Below, in pieces: positions 16,737-25,064 of a stretch of DNA of 56,046 nucleotides (position 1 is the first letter of the stretch; every line of letters begins with the position of its first letter). The notes beneath the pieces are model-generated. The model saw nothing but the letters and a program-made list of their open reading frames with translations, ran no database searches and was not told the DNA's origin. Position numbers and translations under genes: made by a program. This DNA comes from Chloroflexota bacterium (GTDB lineage: Bacteria; Chloroflexota; Anaerolineae; Aggregatilineales; Phototrophicaceae): NCBI GenBank assembly GCA_028875185.1, contig JAPPFH010000012.1, positions 1-56,046 on the forward strand, written 5' to 3'.

Positions 16737-17115
16737 GCGGCGAATTATAGCGGTGCGGCGGACGAATTGAAGTGCGCAGCCGAGCCTTCAGCCACAATCG
16801 CGCGCGCTGCAAAGGGCCGCGTTCGGCGGCGTTCACGATGCATCTATCCGCTCGCTGCGCTGTCTCGGCGCGCCGGCATCGCATGGCAATGTAGGGCTTG
16901 TCCGATACTGGTTGGCATTGCTGTCTCTACAAAATGCAACAGATTTCTAAAGCTTCACCACAGAGGGTCGCGCCGACACTGACCGCCGACACCGCCCGCC
17001 GGACGCCCCCAAAAAGGAACGGACATCCAGCAGTTTTGACAGGCCGCGACAAGAGCAACCTTTGATTTGCCCGCCGAACTGTGCTTAACTTGAAGGGTAC
17101 GCTGCCGGAGACCGA
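16737..17115. other. Intergenic spacer with repeat fragments
   Basis: This 379-bp gap lies between divergent genes and holds no convincing ORF. It contains a copy of ATGTAGGGCTTGTCCGATA (16889-16907), repeated at 32405-32423. A 27-base block at 16966-16992 recurs inverted, with one mismatch, at 47462-47488. TTCACCACAGAG at about 16955-16966 is the complement of part of a repeat at 48845-48869. The end nearest 17116 carries a candidate promoter. Confidence 0.6.
17062..17090 (+). promoter_or_regulatory. Candidate promoter for the secreted S33 hydrolase
   Basis: TTGATT at 17062-17067 and TTAACT at 17085-17090 are 17 bases apart, and the -10 is preceded by TGC (an extended -10 feature). It lies 26 bases upstream of ATG 17116. 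This is a sequence match only. Confidence 0.3.
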
Positions 17116-18585
17116 ATGCGCCTTCGATTCTGCTTTGCCGCCCTTATCCTGCTTCTGACGCCCGCCGCCGTCGGCGCGCAAGCGGCTTTCGCCGCCGCCA
17201 GCTGCGCCAATCCGCCGTTTGGCTTCACCACAAATTGCGGTTACCTAAGATTGCCCCAAGACTACGACAAGCCCGATGAAGGCAATATCGCCATCTACTT
17301 CATCCAGGTCAAAGCGAAGAATCATCCGTCAAAATCCGATCCGCTCGTTTATCTCGTCGGCGGTCCCGGCAGCAGCGGCTCGCAGCTTTTGCCAGTCTCC
17401 TTCCGCAAATACCTGCGCGCCTTCGCCGACGAACGCGACATCATCATCATTGATCAGCGCGGCACGGGGGAATCAGCGCCCAGGCTCTATTGCCGCGAGG
17501 CATGGGACCAATTGGCTGACATCCTGCAGAGCCATCATGCCGAACACGCCGAGCTCTTGCTCGAGATTCTGGCCGCCTGCCATCAGCGTCTGACGCGCGC
17601 CGGCGTCCAATTCGCAAGCTATCATAGCGATAACATCGCGCGTGACATCGTAAATGTGCTGCGCGCATTAGGTTATGAACGCTGGAATCTGGTTGGCGTC
17701 TCATACGGTTCGCGCCTCGCGCTGGCGATGATGCGCGATTACCCTGAAACGATCCGCAGCGTCATTCTCGACTCGGTCTATCCACCGCAAGCCGATATCT
17801 ACATTGACGCCTACTATCACGGGGAGCGGGCAATGCAAGCGCTGTTTGCGGCTTGCGCCCATTCTGAACGCTGCAACGCGCGTTATCCCAATCTGGAAGC
17901 CGTCTTCCGCGCTCTGTACGAAGGCTTGAATCAGACGCCGATGATCGCGACCTACAAGCCGCCGCGATTCCAGACGCTGAAAATCGAAATCAGCGGCTAC
18001 CGCCTATACGACTGGGTCTTCAGCTGGCTCTACGAAGTCAATTCCATCCAACAAATCCCCAAACTGATCTACGATCTTGATCGCGGATTTACCCAGAGCG
18101 CCGTAGGCCTTGGCGTCGCCTTCGAGGCGAATATGACTTCGCTCAGCCTCGGAATGCACTACACCGTTCAATGTCAAGAGGAATACGATTCAGCGCTCAA
18201 TCGCGATTACTACAGCATGGTAGAAGCCCATCCGCATCTCGGCGGCTACCTGCGCTATCCAGTGGAGGGCGTCGGCACCCTGTCGCGCCTCTGCGGCTTG
18301 TGGCAGGCGGAGCCGCGTCCGCTCGCCGTCAACGATCCGGTTGCCAGCGATATACCGGCCTTGCTGCTTTCGGGCAATTATGACCCGATCACGCCGCCAG
18401 CTTACGCGGACATGGCGAGCGAAACTTTGACCACCGCCTACAATATCGTCTTGCCGCACGTCGGGCACGGTGTGCTTCGCTCGCACCGCTGCGCCGTTGA
18501 CATCGCGCTGGAGTTCATCAACGCGCCACAGAGCGAACCCGATAGCGGCTGCATCGCCCAGACCCAGCCGATCGCCTTCGAGTAG
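17116..18585 (+). CDS. Secreted alpha/beta hydrolase, S33/TAP-like peptidase family
   Basis: A 489-residue protein with a signal peptide (residues 1-26, ending AAVGAQAAFA). The fold elements are in order: oxyanion-hole GGPGSSG (82-88), DQRGTGES (113-120), nucleophile elbow GVSYGSR (194-200, S196), then the C-terminal TAP-like part with LSGNYDPITPP (catalytic Asp) and HVGHGVLRS (catalytic His). Cysteine pairs such as SCANPPFGFTTNCGYL fit an exported enzyme. Relatives include proline iminopeptidase-like and tripeptidyl aminopeptidases, so release of N-terminal residues from peptides, or ester hydrolysis, is likely. It is monocistronic by context and followed by two small hairpins. Confidence 0.85.
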   Translation: MRLRFCFAALILLLTPAAVGAQAAFAAASCANPPFGFTTNCGYLRLPQDYDKPDEGNIAIYFIQVKAKNHPSKSDPLVYLVGGPGSSGSQLLPVSFRKYLRAFADERDIIIIDQRGTGESAPRLYCREAWDQLADILQSHHAEHAELLLEILAACHQRLTRAGVQFASYHSDNIARDIVNVLRALGYERWNLVGVSYGSRLALAMMRDYPETIRSVILDSVYPPQADIYIDAYYHGERAMQALFAACAHSERCNARYPNLEAVFRALYEGLNQTPMIATYKPPRFQTLKIEISGYRLYDWVFSWLYEVNSIQQIPKLIYDLDRGFTQSAVGLGVAFEANMTSLSLGMHYTVQCQEEYDSALNRDYYSMVEAHPHLGGYLRYPVEGVGTLSRLCGLWQAEPRPLAVNDPVASDIPALLLSGNYDPITPPAYADMASETLTTAYNIVLPHVGHGVLRSHRCAVDIALEFINAPQSEPDSGCIAQTQPIAFE

Positions 18586-18586
18586 T

Positions 18587-18632
18587 AGGGCGTCCGTATA
18601 GCGGACGTCAGACGCGGAGGTTACGACTCCGC
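18587..18632. repeat. Two hairpins after the S33 hydrolase, diverged TGTAG-type element
   Basis: CGTCCG/CGGACG (18591-18596 with 18602-18607) and GCGGAG/CTCCGC (18614-18619 with 18627-18632) are two short stem-loops directly behind the stop codon. The start GTAGGGCG resembles the window's palindromic repeat family. There is no T-run, so classical intrinsic termination is not supported. Confidence 0.4.
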
Positions 18633-18806
18633 TAAGCTGTAGGCGGGTTTCGATAGGCATATCAGACAGAATTTGACTAGCACGCCGGTATTCGTTATCT
18701 TTTGTGCATTGTCTAAATCTGCTGCACGCCGTTCCGACTATCGTTGCGTCCGGCGCCGAATCATGAGCCTAGCGCGTCCAGGCGAAATCGTTGGGAAAAG
18801 ACGCCA

Positions 18807-19634
18807 ATGAACGACATCGAACAATACGAATTTGATCGACTCGGATACCTCGTCATCCCCAGCTTCCTCTCCGACGCCGAAGTGAGCAGCCTCTCCGCCG
18901 CTATCGACGCCGCCGAAGAAGACGCGCTGGCGCAGTTGGATCGCCCGCCGGACAAGATCAGCGCTTTCGGCATACACTATCGTCACCATCCCGAAAAGGG
19001 CTACTTCGTCAGCGGCGCGCGCGAAGAAGGCGACACCCTGATCATCGAAGATTTCTATAACGCCGATCCCGCCTTCGATATCTTGATTGATCATCCTCCG
19101 ACGATGAAATACATTCGCGCCATCGTCAAGGAACGCCCGACGATCAACAACAGCGAGATTCGCATCCGCTACCCCGGCAACCAGACCGGTTCGCACATGG
19201 GCGGACCAGTCAGCCGCAAACATCGCTACTATTATTCGGATCAAGGCATCGACTGCATGATGGTGCGCACGGTCTACTTCGTCCATGATGTGAACCCGGG
19301 CCAGGGCGAGTTCTGCGTCGTGCCCGCCACCCACAAGAGCAATATGCCATCGCCATACGAAGGCAGAAATCCCGACACCGAACCGGGCATGATCGGCTTG
19401 CCTGTCAAAGCCGGCGACGCCATCCTCTTCACCGAAAACCTGCGTCACGGCGGCTTCACCAACCAATCGAAGCAGACGCGAAAGACGCTGCATGTTGGTT
19501 ACGGGCCCTTCTGGATGAAATCGCAAAATCACAGCACGATGGACGAAGAGCCTAATGTCTTGCCCAGCGCCTTCGCCCGCTGGAATGATGCGCAGCGCCT
19601 GCTCTTCCGCGCCCACCGCACCTTGTTGGACTAG
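18807..19634 (+). CDS. PhyH-type Fe(II)/2-oxoglutarate oxygenase homolog with HxG motif
   Basis: A 275-residue cytoplasmic protein of the phytanoyl-CoA dioxygenase fold. The typical core is present: TGSHMGGP (first histidine H130), PGQGEFCVVPATHKSNMPSP, then AILFTENLRHGGFT (second histidine H214), and an arginine in QTRKTLHVG suited to 2-oxoglutarate. The usual HxD metal motif reads H-M-G here, so the carboxylate ligand is absent. Many uncharacterised PhyH-like proteins share the HGG-type sequence. ATG 18807 follows a GGGAAAAG stretch. It starts a same-strand run (hydrolase 6 bases downstream, second PhyH, ABC importer), so it probably modifies an imported or derived small molecule. The substrate is unknown. 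Confidence 0.8.
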   Translation: MNDIEQYEFDRLGYLVIPSFLSDAEVSSLSAAIDAAEEDALAQLDRPPDKISAFGIHYRHHPEKGYFVSGAREEGDTLIIEDFYNADPAFDILIDHPPTMKYIRAIVKERPTINNSEIRIRYPGNQTGSHMGGPVSRKHRYYYSDQGIDCMMVRTVYFVHDVNPGQGEFCVVPATHKSNMPSPYEGRNPDTEPGMIGLPVKAGDAILFTENLRHGGFTNQSKQTRKTLHVGYGPFWMKSQNHSTMDEEPNVLPSAFARWNDAQRLLFRAHRTLLD

Positions 19635-19640
19635 GGCAAT

Positions 19641-20399
19641 ATGCTACAAATTGAAAGACAGGAACTTGCTGGGATCCCTTGCGTCACCCTGCGCGACCGG
19701 CGGGTAGATAAGGCTCCGGTCATCATTCATTATCATGGCTGGACCGGGGGGAAAGGCGCGGTCGAGACACCGGATCAGAGCCAGGCGCAATTGGCGTCGG
19801 CCGGCTTCCTGGTGGTAGCGCCGGACTGTTACGAACATGGCGAGCGCGCGACCGACGCCTGGTTCCGCGCGCAATTCAACGGCTGGGCATTCATTTGCCA
19901 GGCGATGGACCAAACCAGAAAAGAAGCGGCCGCGCTCTACGAAGCGGTCATGGCCTTGCCCTACAGTTCGGCGCATAATCCGCAGGTGACGGGCGGCTCC
20001 ATGGGCGGTTTGATCGCGCAGATGGTCTTCGCCGAGAACAGCGACTTCGCCTCGATGGTATCGGTCGTGGGCCGCTCCAGCTTTTACCAAGCGGATGAAT
20101 GGTGCCGCGAAGCGCAGCGCGGTAGCTGGTGCGATGACTGGTGCGCCGAGTACGCCACCCAATCGCATCCCGAGCGCTTCACCGACCGTCCGCTCTTATT
20201 CATCGACGGCGCGCTCGATACCGATTGCCCGGCACAGATCAACGCCGAAACCGCGCGCCTGATAAACGCCGCTGGCGGGCAGGCGGAGCAATTCGTCGAT
20301 CCCGACTTCGGTCACGGGTTCTCGCCGCCGATGCGCGACAAATACATTGACTGGCTGCTGGCGCATGGTCAACCGCCCGCGCGCACGCCGAATTTGTAG
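19641..20399 (+). CDS. Alpha/beta hydrolase (dienelactone-hydrolase/esterase type)
   Basis: A 252-residue soluble hydrolase. HYHGWTGGKG (30-39) supplies the oxyanion hole, GGSMGG (118-123) is the nucleophile elbow with S120, and the later FIDGALDTDCP and DFGHGFSPP segments give the Asp and His of the triad. There is no signal peptide. It starts 6 bases after the upstream PhyH gene and lies between two PhyH oxygenases, which suggests cleavage of an ester in the same pathway. The TAG stop codon is contributed by the first bases of a palindromic TGTAGGGGCG repeat (20395-20423). Confidence 0.82.
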   Translation: MLQIERQELAGIPCVTLRDRRVDKAPVIIHYHGWTGGKGAVETPDQSQAQLASAGFLVVAPDCYEHGERATDAWFRAQFNGWAFICQAMDQTRKEAAALYEAVMALPYSSAHNPQVTGGSMGGLIAQMVFAENSDFASMVSVVGRSSFYQADEWCREAQRGSWCDDWCAEYATQSHPERFTDRPLLFIDGALDTDCPAQINAETARLINAAGGQAEQFVDPDFGHGFSPPMRDKYIDWLLAHGQPPARTPNL

Positions 20400-20423
20400 G
20401 GGCGAGCCATTGGGTCGCCCGCC
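20395..20423. repeat. Palindromic TGTAGGGGCG element
   Basis: TGTAGGGGCGAGCC-ATT-GGGTCGCCCGCC: a self-complementary core with fixed flanks. Its TAG is the stop codon of the preceding hydrolase gene. An identical core recurs 40 bases on, at 20435-20463. Confidence 0.8.
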
Positions 20424-20434
20424 AACACGCAAAC

Positions 20435-20463
20435 TGTAGGGGCGAGCCATTGGGTCGCCCGCC
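20435..20463. repeat. Palindromic TGTAGGGGCG element, second tandem copy
   Basis: Same sequence and orientation as 20395-20423, separated by a short spacer. It ends 24 bases before the next start codon. Confidence 0.8.
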
Positions 20464-20486
20464 AGCATCAGCAGGAGACCATCCGT

Positions 20487-21227
20487 ATGAATCACGATGT
20501 AGACAAAATTATCGCTGAGATTGAAGCGCGCAGCTATTGCATCATCCCCTCGGTGATTTCGCCGGAAGAGGCGGACGAAGTGCGGACTATTCTGGAGAGC
20601 CTGCTCGAAGCGGAAGCGACCGACGCATCGCGCGCGGCTAAGACCCAGCGCGTCGGCGGCATTGCCGTCAAGCACCCAATCTTCGTGGAACTGATGGCGA
20701 ATCCCTTGATCGTCGCGATCTGGAAAAAGTATCTGGACGAAGACGTGATCTGCTCGACCTGGACCGCCAACACCAGCTACCCGGGCTTTGGCGCCTACAA
20801 ATGGCATCCGGATTTTCCCTTTCAGTGGCTGAATTACCCTTGGCCCGAGACCCCGGTCAGCGGGCAGACGATCTGGCTGCTCAACGACTTTTCCGAGGAG
20901 AATGGCGGCACCGGCATCATGCCGCGCAGCCACCTGAAGGGGCATCGTCCGCCGGCCGAGATGATTGACAAGTGGCATCCGGACGGCGAAATCCTCACTG
21001 GCATTCGCGGCAGCGTCATGGTCTATCACGGCGCCACCTGGCACACCGCCCGCCCCAACAACAGCGACGCGCCGCGCAGCGCCTTGTTGGGAATGTATAC
21101 CCGTCCTTGTTATATTACGCAGGAAGACATGCTGGCGCAGCTGCGCTTCATCGCTGAGCCGTCCGAAATCGTGCAGCAGCTGATGGGCGCCAAGCGGCGC
21201 CAACCGGTCATTATCGCCAATCGCTAG
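20487..21227 (+). CDS. PhyH-type Fe(II)/2-oxoglutarate dioxygenase
   Basis: A 246-residue PhyH-fold protein with a complete facial triad: WHPDF supplies H107 and D109, ATWHTARPN supplies H186, and R197 (APRSALLG) should bind 2-oxoglutarate. Between them lies the conserved GGTGIMPRSHLKGH stretch. It is likely to hydroxylate a small molecule using O2, Fe(II) and 2-oxoglutarate. ATG 20487 has AGGAG about 10 bases upstream. It is only distantly related to the PhyH homolog at 18807, which lacks the Asp, so the two probably catalyse different steps. It precedes the ABC importer on the same strand. Confidence 0.85.
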   Translation: MNHDVDKIIAEIEARSYCIIPSVISPEEADEVRTILESLLEAEATDASRAAKTQRVGGIAVKHPIFVELMANPLIVAIWKKYLDEDVICSTWTANTSYPGFGAYKWHPDFPFQWLNYPWPETPVSGQTIWLLNDFSEENGGTGIMPRSHLKGHRPPAEMIDKWHPDGEILTGIRGSVMVYHGATWHTARPNNSDAPRSALLGMYTRPCYITQEDMLAQLRFIAEPSEIVQQLMGAKRRQPVIIANR

Positions 21228-21353
21228 ATTGAGATCGGCAGCCATCAGGAGACGTATAAAATCTACAGCAGGGGCTGTGAGGGGGACTTATCGGTAATTC
21301 GTTAAATTGACAGGTATGATGGCGTAGCAAAACGCAAACATAAGGAGAACGAT

Positions 21354-23042
21354 ATGTTTTATGCAAAACGTGCACTTCTAATCTCAGTTTTGGCGGTGGC
21401 GCTGGTCTCTGTATTGAGCCTCGCCGTCGCCCAAGACGAAGAGATGGTCTTCGGCGATCTGCCTCGCAGCGAGACCTTCGTCGTGGCTTCGCAGGCGCCG
21501 CACAACGATGTCTGGGACAGCTTCAATTACTATCAAGCCGGCACCTACAACAACGCCACCGGATACGCCAACGTCGTCCATGAACCGGCATTCATCACCG
21601 CCAACGGCTTCTACCCCTGGCTGGCGCAATCTTGGGAATATAACGAAGACGGCACTGAAATGACGCTGGTCATCACAGAAGGCGCCAATTGGAACGATGG
21701 CGCGCCCTTGACGATGGACGACTGGCTCTTCACTTTGCAATACAACAAAGACCATGCGGACAAGGGCATTTCCTGGTCGGGGTTCTTGTCGGACGTCGAA
21801 TGGCGCGCCGAGGGCAGCAGTATCATTTTCACGCTGCCGGACACCAACTGGCGCTTCCATTACAATTTCGGCGGCCTCGGCACATTCAGCCCCATTCCCA
21901 AGCACGTTTGGGAAGGTCAAGACCCGACCACCTTCAAGAATCCGGACGCGGTTCATTCCGGCCCCTACCGCCTGGTCAGCAGCAACGCGGACACGCGCAC
22001 GACGATCTGGGAGCGGCGCGATGACTACTGGGATCCGGACCGACTGCCAGCGCCGAAGTATCAAGTCTGGCTGAAGCGGCCCGAAGCTGACGTAGCCGTC
22101 TTCGAGTGGGAAGATGGCAACTTCGATCTGGGGCGCATGCCATTCAGCGTGATGACCCGGATCATGAGCTCGAACCCGCATATCAAGCCGCTGGTTCATC
22201 AGGACCCCTGCCCGCGCGCCCTCATCTTCAACACGCTAAATCCGCCGCTGGATGACAAGCTGTTCCGCCGCGCTTTGGGGTTGCTGCTGAATCGCCAAGC
22301 GGTGGCTAACCTGGCCAACGTACCCGGCTATGTCACGCCTGTGCTTTGGCCGAACCTGGGCGAACCTGACGAGCGCTACTACGACGCGGCGGCGGCTGAG
22401 GAATTCCAGGTGACCACCTTTGATCCGGAAGCGGCGGTAGCGCTGCTGGATGAAGCCGGTTATCCGCTGGTTGATGGCGTACGCGTGAACAAGGGTGGCG
22501 AGCCCATTTCGCTCGACGCGCTCTACATCGATATCGGCAACCCAGCCTGGACGGTCTGGTCTTGGCTGCTGGCTGAGCAAGCGCAGCTGGTCGGCATCGA
22601 GATCAATCCGCGTCTGCTTGATATTCCGACCTTCTTTACGCAGTTGCCCAACGGGGAGTTTGACATCGTCTTCCGCTGGTTCTGCGGCAACTTGCCCGGC
22701 GATCCGGTGCAAATGTTTGATGGCTTGCATTCTGATAATGCCGTGCCAATCGGCGAGCGCGCAGGCGGTGTTCCGGGCCGGTACAGCAACCCGGATATGG
22801 ACGCGCTGATTGAGCAGATCAGAACCGCTGACCCCGCCTCCGAGGAAGCGCAATCGCTCTTCCGGCAAGCTTATCGAATCTGGGCGGAGGAAGCGCCTTA
22901 TGTGACGCTGTTCGGCGAGAACGAAGGCGTTGTCTTCAACAGCCAATACTGGACGGGCTTGGCGGTGGGCCAGCCTTGGGTGCACTGGACGCCAGCAGCG
23001 CGGCAAATCATCGACTTCCTCGAACCGGCCGGTGATATGTAA
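21354..23042 (+). CDS. ABC importer solute-binding protein, family 5 (Dpp/Opp type)
   Basis: A 562-residue exported binding protein. The signal peptide covers residues 1-26 (hydrophobic LLISVLAVALVSVLSLAVA). The family-5 architecture follows: PWLAQSWEYNEDG, then FTLQYNKDHAD, SGPYRLVS, LIFNTLNPPLDDKLFRRAL and LLDEAGY. Such proteins capture peptides or, in several thermophiles, oligosaccharides. A GH2 enzyme in the same run favours a glycoside ligand (inference). ATG 21354 has a strong AAGGAG at 21342-21347. Promoter candidates upstream are a TATAAA at 21255 and TATGAT at 21315, neither with a well-placed -35. Palindromic elements separate it from the permease genes. Confidence 0.9.
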   Translation: MFYAKRALLISVLAVALVSVLSLAVAQDEEMVFGDLPRSETFVVASQAPHNDVWDSFNYYQAGTYNNATGYANVVHEPAFITANGFYPWLAQSWEYNEDGTEMTLVITEGANWNDGAPLTMDDWLFTLQYNKDHADKGISWSGFLSDVEWRAEGSSIIFTLPDTNWRFHYNFGGLGTFSPIPKHVWEGQDPTTFKNPDAVHSGPYRLVSSNADTRTTIWERRDDYWDPDRLPAPKYQVWLKRPEADVAVFEWEDGNFDLGRMPFSVMTRIMSSNPHIKPLVHQDPCPRALIFNTLNPPLDDKLFRRALGLLLNRQAVANLANVPGYVTPVLWPNLGEPDERYYDAAAAEEFQVTTFDPEAAVALLDEAGYPLVDGVRVNKGGEPISLDALYIDIGNPAWTVWSWLLAEQAQLVGIEINPRLLDIPTFFTQLPNGEFDIVFRWFCGNLPGDPVQMFDGLHSDNAVPIGERAGGVPGRYSNPDMDALIEQIRTADPASEEAQSLFRQAYRIWAEEAPYVTLFGENEGVVFNSQYWTGLAVGQPWVHWTPAARQIIDFLEPAGDM

Positions 23043-23070
23043 CGCATTCTCGCTTACAAATCTCATTCTC

Positions 23071-23132
23071 AAGGGGCGGCTCTTGGGTCGCCCGCCAGAA
23101 CACAAACCGTAGGGGCGATCCTTGGGTCGCCC
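23071..23132. repeat. Two palindromic elements between binding protein and permease genes
   Basis: Copies at 23071-23096 (AGGGGCGGCTCTTGGGTCGCCC-like) and 23109-23132 (GTAGGGGCGATCC, TT, GGGTCGCCC) lie between the family-5 binding protein and its first permease. The second copy ends 11 bases before the permease ATG, leaving no room for a normal ribosome-binding site. Confidence 0.75.
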
Positions 23133-23142
23133 AATAAATACA

Positions 23143-24216
23143 ATGACTGCGGATTCATCCTCAGTAGCGCTAACTAACGAACAGCAGACCGCCGAACGGC
23201 GCGAAGTCTTCCAGTATGTCTTGCGTCGATTCGGCGTTTACCTCTTCACCCTCTGGGCGGCGATCACCGTCGCCTTCTTCATCTTTCGTCTGGTGCCGGG
23301 CGACCCGATGAATATTCTGCTGGGCAATATAACGCGAGCCGAAGGGCGCCAGCGGGATGCGGCGGAGCAGGAAGTCATCATCGCTCGTTACCGTAAGATC
23401 TTCGGCGTAGATGATCCCTTGCCGCTGCAGTACGTCAATTATCTGCGTAAAGCCATCCTGGGCGGGCTTGACCTGGGCCCGTCCTTCGTCGAGTACCCGG
23501 CGCAGACGAAGGACCTCGTTTTCCGGCGCATGCCCTGGACGATCGGCATCTTCACCACATCGGTGCTGCTTGCCTGGCTGGTCGGCACGGGATTAGGCGC
23601 GCTGATCGGCTGGCTGCAGCGCAGTCGGCTGTCGCAGTTGGCGGTGGTCATCTCGACGCTGCTGCAAATCACGCCGGTTTACTTGGTCGCCCTCGGTTTG
23701 ATCATCTACGTTGGCTACACCTGGCGCATCCTGCCGGCCGGCGGTCCCTACGCCCGGCATCTGCAGCCGGAATGGACCTGGGAATTCATCAGCAGCTTGC
23801 TCACCCATGCGATTCTGCCCATGCTCTCGAACATGATCGTCATCGGCGCCGGCTTCACCCTGGGCATGCGCGCCTTGATGATCAGCGTGCTGGGTGAAGA
23901 CTATCTCACTTTCGCCCGCGCCAAAGGCTTGTCGCCTTATACCGTGCTCAAAGATTACGCCTTCCGCAACGCCCTGATTCCGCAAGTCACGGCGCTTGCC
24001 ATCATCGTCGGCGCGACGCTGAACGGGACTTTTATCATTGAAGTGCTCTTCCAATTGCCGGGCTTGGGCACGCTCTTCGTCCAAGCAATGGGACTGCGCG
24101 ATTTCAACACGATGCAGGCGGTTGTCCTCTTTTCCATTTTCGCCGTCCTGACGCTGACTTTAATCGTCGATCTGGCGCTGCCCTTGCTTGACCCACGCGT
24201 TCGGAGGACCGCATGA
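23143..24216 (+). CDS. ABC importer permease, DppB type
   Basis: A 357-residue inner-membrane permease. The first membrane helix (FTLWAAITVAFFIFRLVPGDPMN) carries the PGDP motif of the DppB family. About six helices follow, with the EAA coupling loop near LTFARAKGLSPYTVLKDYAFRN, which contacts the ATPases. I chose ATG 23143, because the in-frame TTG at 23122 lies inside a palindromic repeat. No Shine-Dalgarno sequence is visible upstream. The 3' end overlaps the DppC-type gene by 4 bases (ATGA). Confidence 0.9.
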   Translation: MTADSSSVALTNEQQTAERREVFQYVLRRFGVYLFTLWAAITVAFFIFRLVPGDPMNILLGNITRAEGRQRDAAEQEVIIARYRKIFGVDDPLPLQYVNYLRKAILGGLDLGPSFVEYPAQTKDLVFRRMPWTIGIFTTSVLLAWLVGTGLGALIGWLQRSRLSQLAVVISTLLQITPVYLVALGLIIYVGYTWRILPAGGPYARHLQPEWTWEFISSLLTHAILPMLSNMIVIGAGFTLGMRALMISVLGEDYLTFARAKGLSPYTVLKDYAFRNALIPQVTALAIIVGATLNGTFIIEVLFQLPGLGTLFVQAMGLRDFNTMQAVVLFSIFAVLTLTLIVDLALPLLDPRVRRTA

Positions 24217-25064
24217 GGAATCCCAGCATTATCATCGGTCTCATCATGCTGGCGCTGATTGTGCTGCTGGCGATGGCGGGTCCCGCGGTCGTCCAACAGC
24301 TTCTCTTCCCCGGCGAGCGCCCGGGGATGCGCGGCAGCTACCGCCCCTACCAACTGGATTCGCCACAACACCCAATCGGCACCGACGGCGATGGCCGCGA
24401 CGGGCTCATGGTATTCATCTCCAGCATTGGACCATCGCTGCAGATCGGCTTGATCGCCGGCGCGACATCGACCAGCCTGGGCGTCGTCATCGGCTTTCTG
24501 GCTGGCTACGCTCGTGGGCGGCTGGACACGCTCGCGCGGATACTGATTGATATGGTGCTGGTCATCCCTACGCTGCCGCTGCTGCTGATGCTGGCGGCAT
24601 ACATCGAACGCTGGGATTTGTACAAGCTCTCGCTGATCCTGGGGATTTTCGGTTGGTCTTTTGTGGCGCGCGTCATAAGACCGCAGGTGCAGAGCCTGCG
24701 CGAACGCAGCTATGTTGATTTGGCAGTACTCTCGGGCGAGAACCCGCTGGAGATCATCTTTCTGGAATTGCTGCCACCCTTATTGCCCTACATCGGATAT
24801 GTCTTCTCGCTGAGCATCGTCGGCTCAATGCTGGCGGAAGCCGGATTGCAGATCATCGGCTTGGGCGCGGGCGGCTTGCCCACGCTCGGCTTTATGATCG
24901 CCAAAGGCTTCCGCGAAAGCGTCATCGCCATTGGCTTAATCGGGCAGATGCTGCTGCCGGCCGGCGCCTTGATTTACGTATTCCTCGCCCTCAATCTGAT
25001 CAACACCGGTTTGGACGAGGTCTTCAATCCGCGCTTGAAGACGACGATAGAAGGTGGCGACTGA
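24213..25064 (+). CDS. ABC importer permease, DppC type
   Basis: A 283-residue membrane protein with an N-terminal helix ([18 protein letters not shown]), then [16 protein letters not shown], the classic DppC segment leading into the core of five helices. The EAA-type loop is [21 protein letters not shown]. It pairs with the DppB-type permease to form the translocation channel. Start and stop overlap both neighbours (4 bases upstream, 1 base downstream), indicating a tightly coupled operon. Confidence 0.9.
   Translation: MRNPSIIIGLIMLALIVLLAMAGPAVVQQLLFPGERPGMRGSYRPYQLDSPQHPIGTDGDGRDGLMVFISSIGPSLQIGLIAGATSTSLGVVIGFLAGYARGRLDTLARILIDMVLVIPTLPLLLMLAAYIERWDLYKLSLILGIFGWSFVARVIRPQVQSLRERSYVDLAVLSGENPLEIIFLELLPPLLPYIGYVFSLSIVGSMLAEAGLQIIGLGAGGLPTLGFMIAKGFRESVIAIGLIGQMLLPAGALIYVFLALNLINTGLDEVFNPRLKTTIEGGD

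Noticed and set aside
18587-18632. Intrinsic terminator after the S33 hydrolase
   Set aside because: Hairpins are present but no T-run follows, and the sequence fits the repeat family better.
18738-19616. A 292-residue minus-strand frame opposite the first PhyH gene
   Set aside because: Antisense shadow. PhyH motifs and the operon direction support the plus strand.
20196-21245. A 349-residue minus-strand frame opposite the second PhyH gene
   Set aside because: It mirrors the codon pattern of the real gene and has no recognisable features. The plus strand has a full iron-binding triad and a ribosome-binding site.
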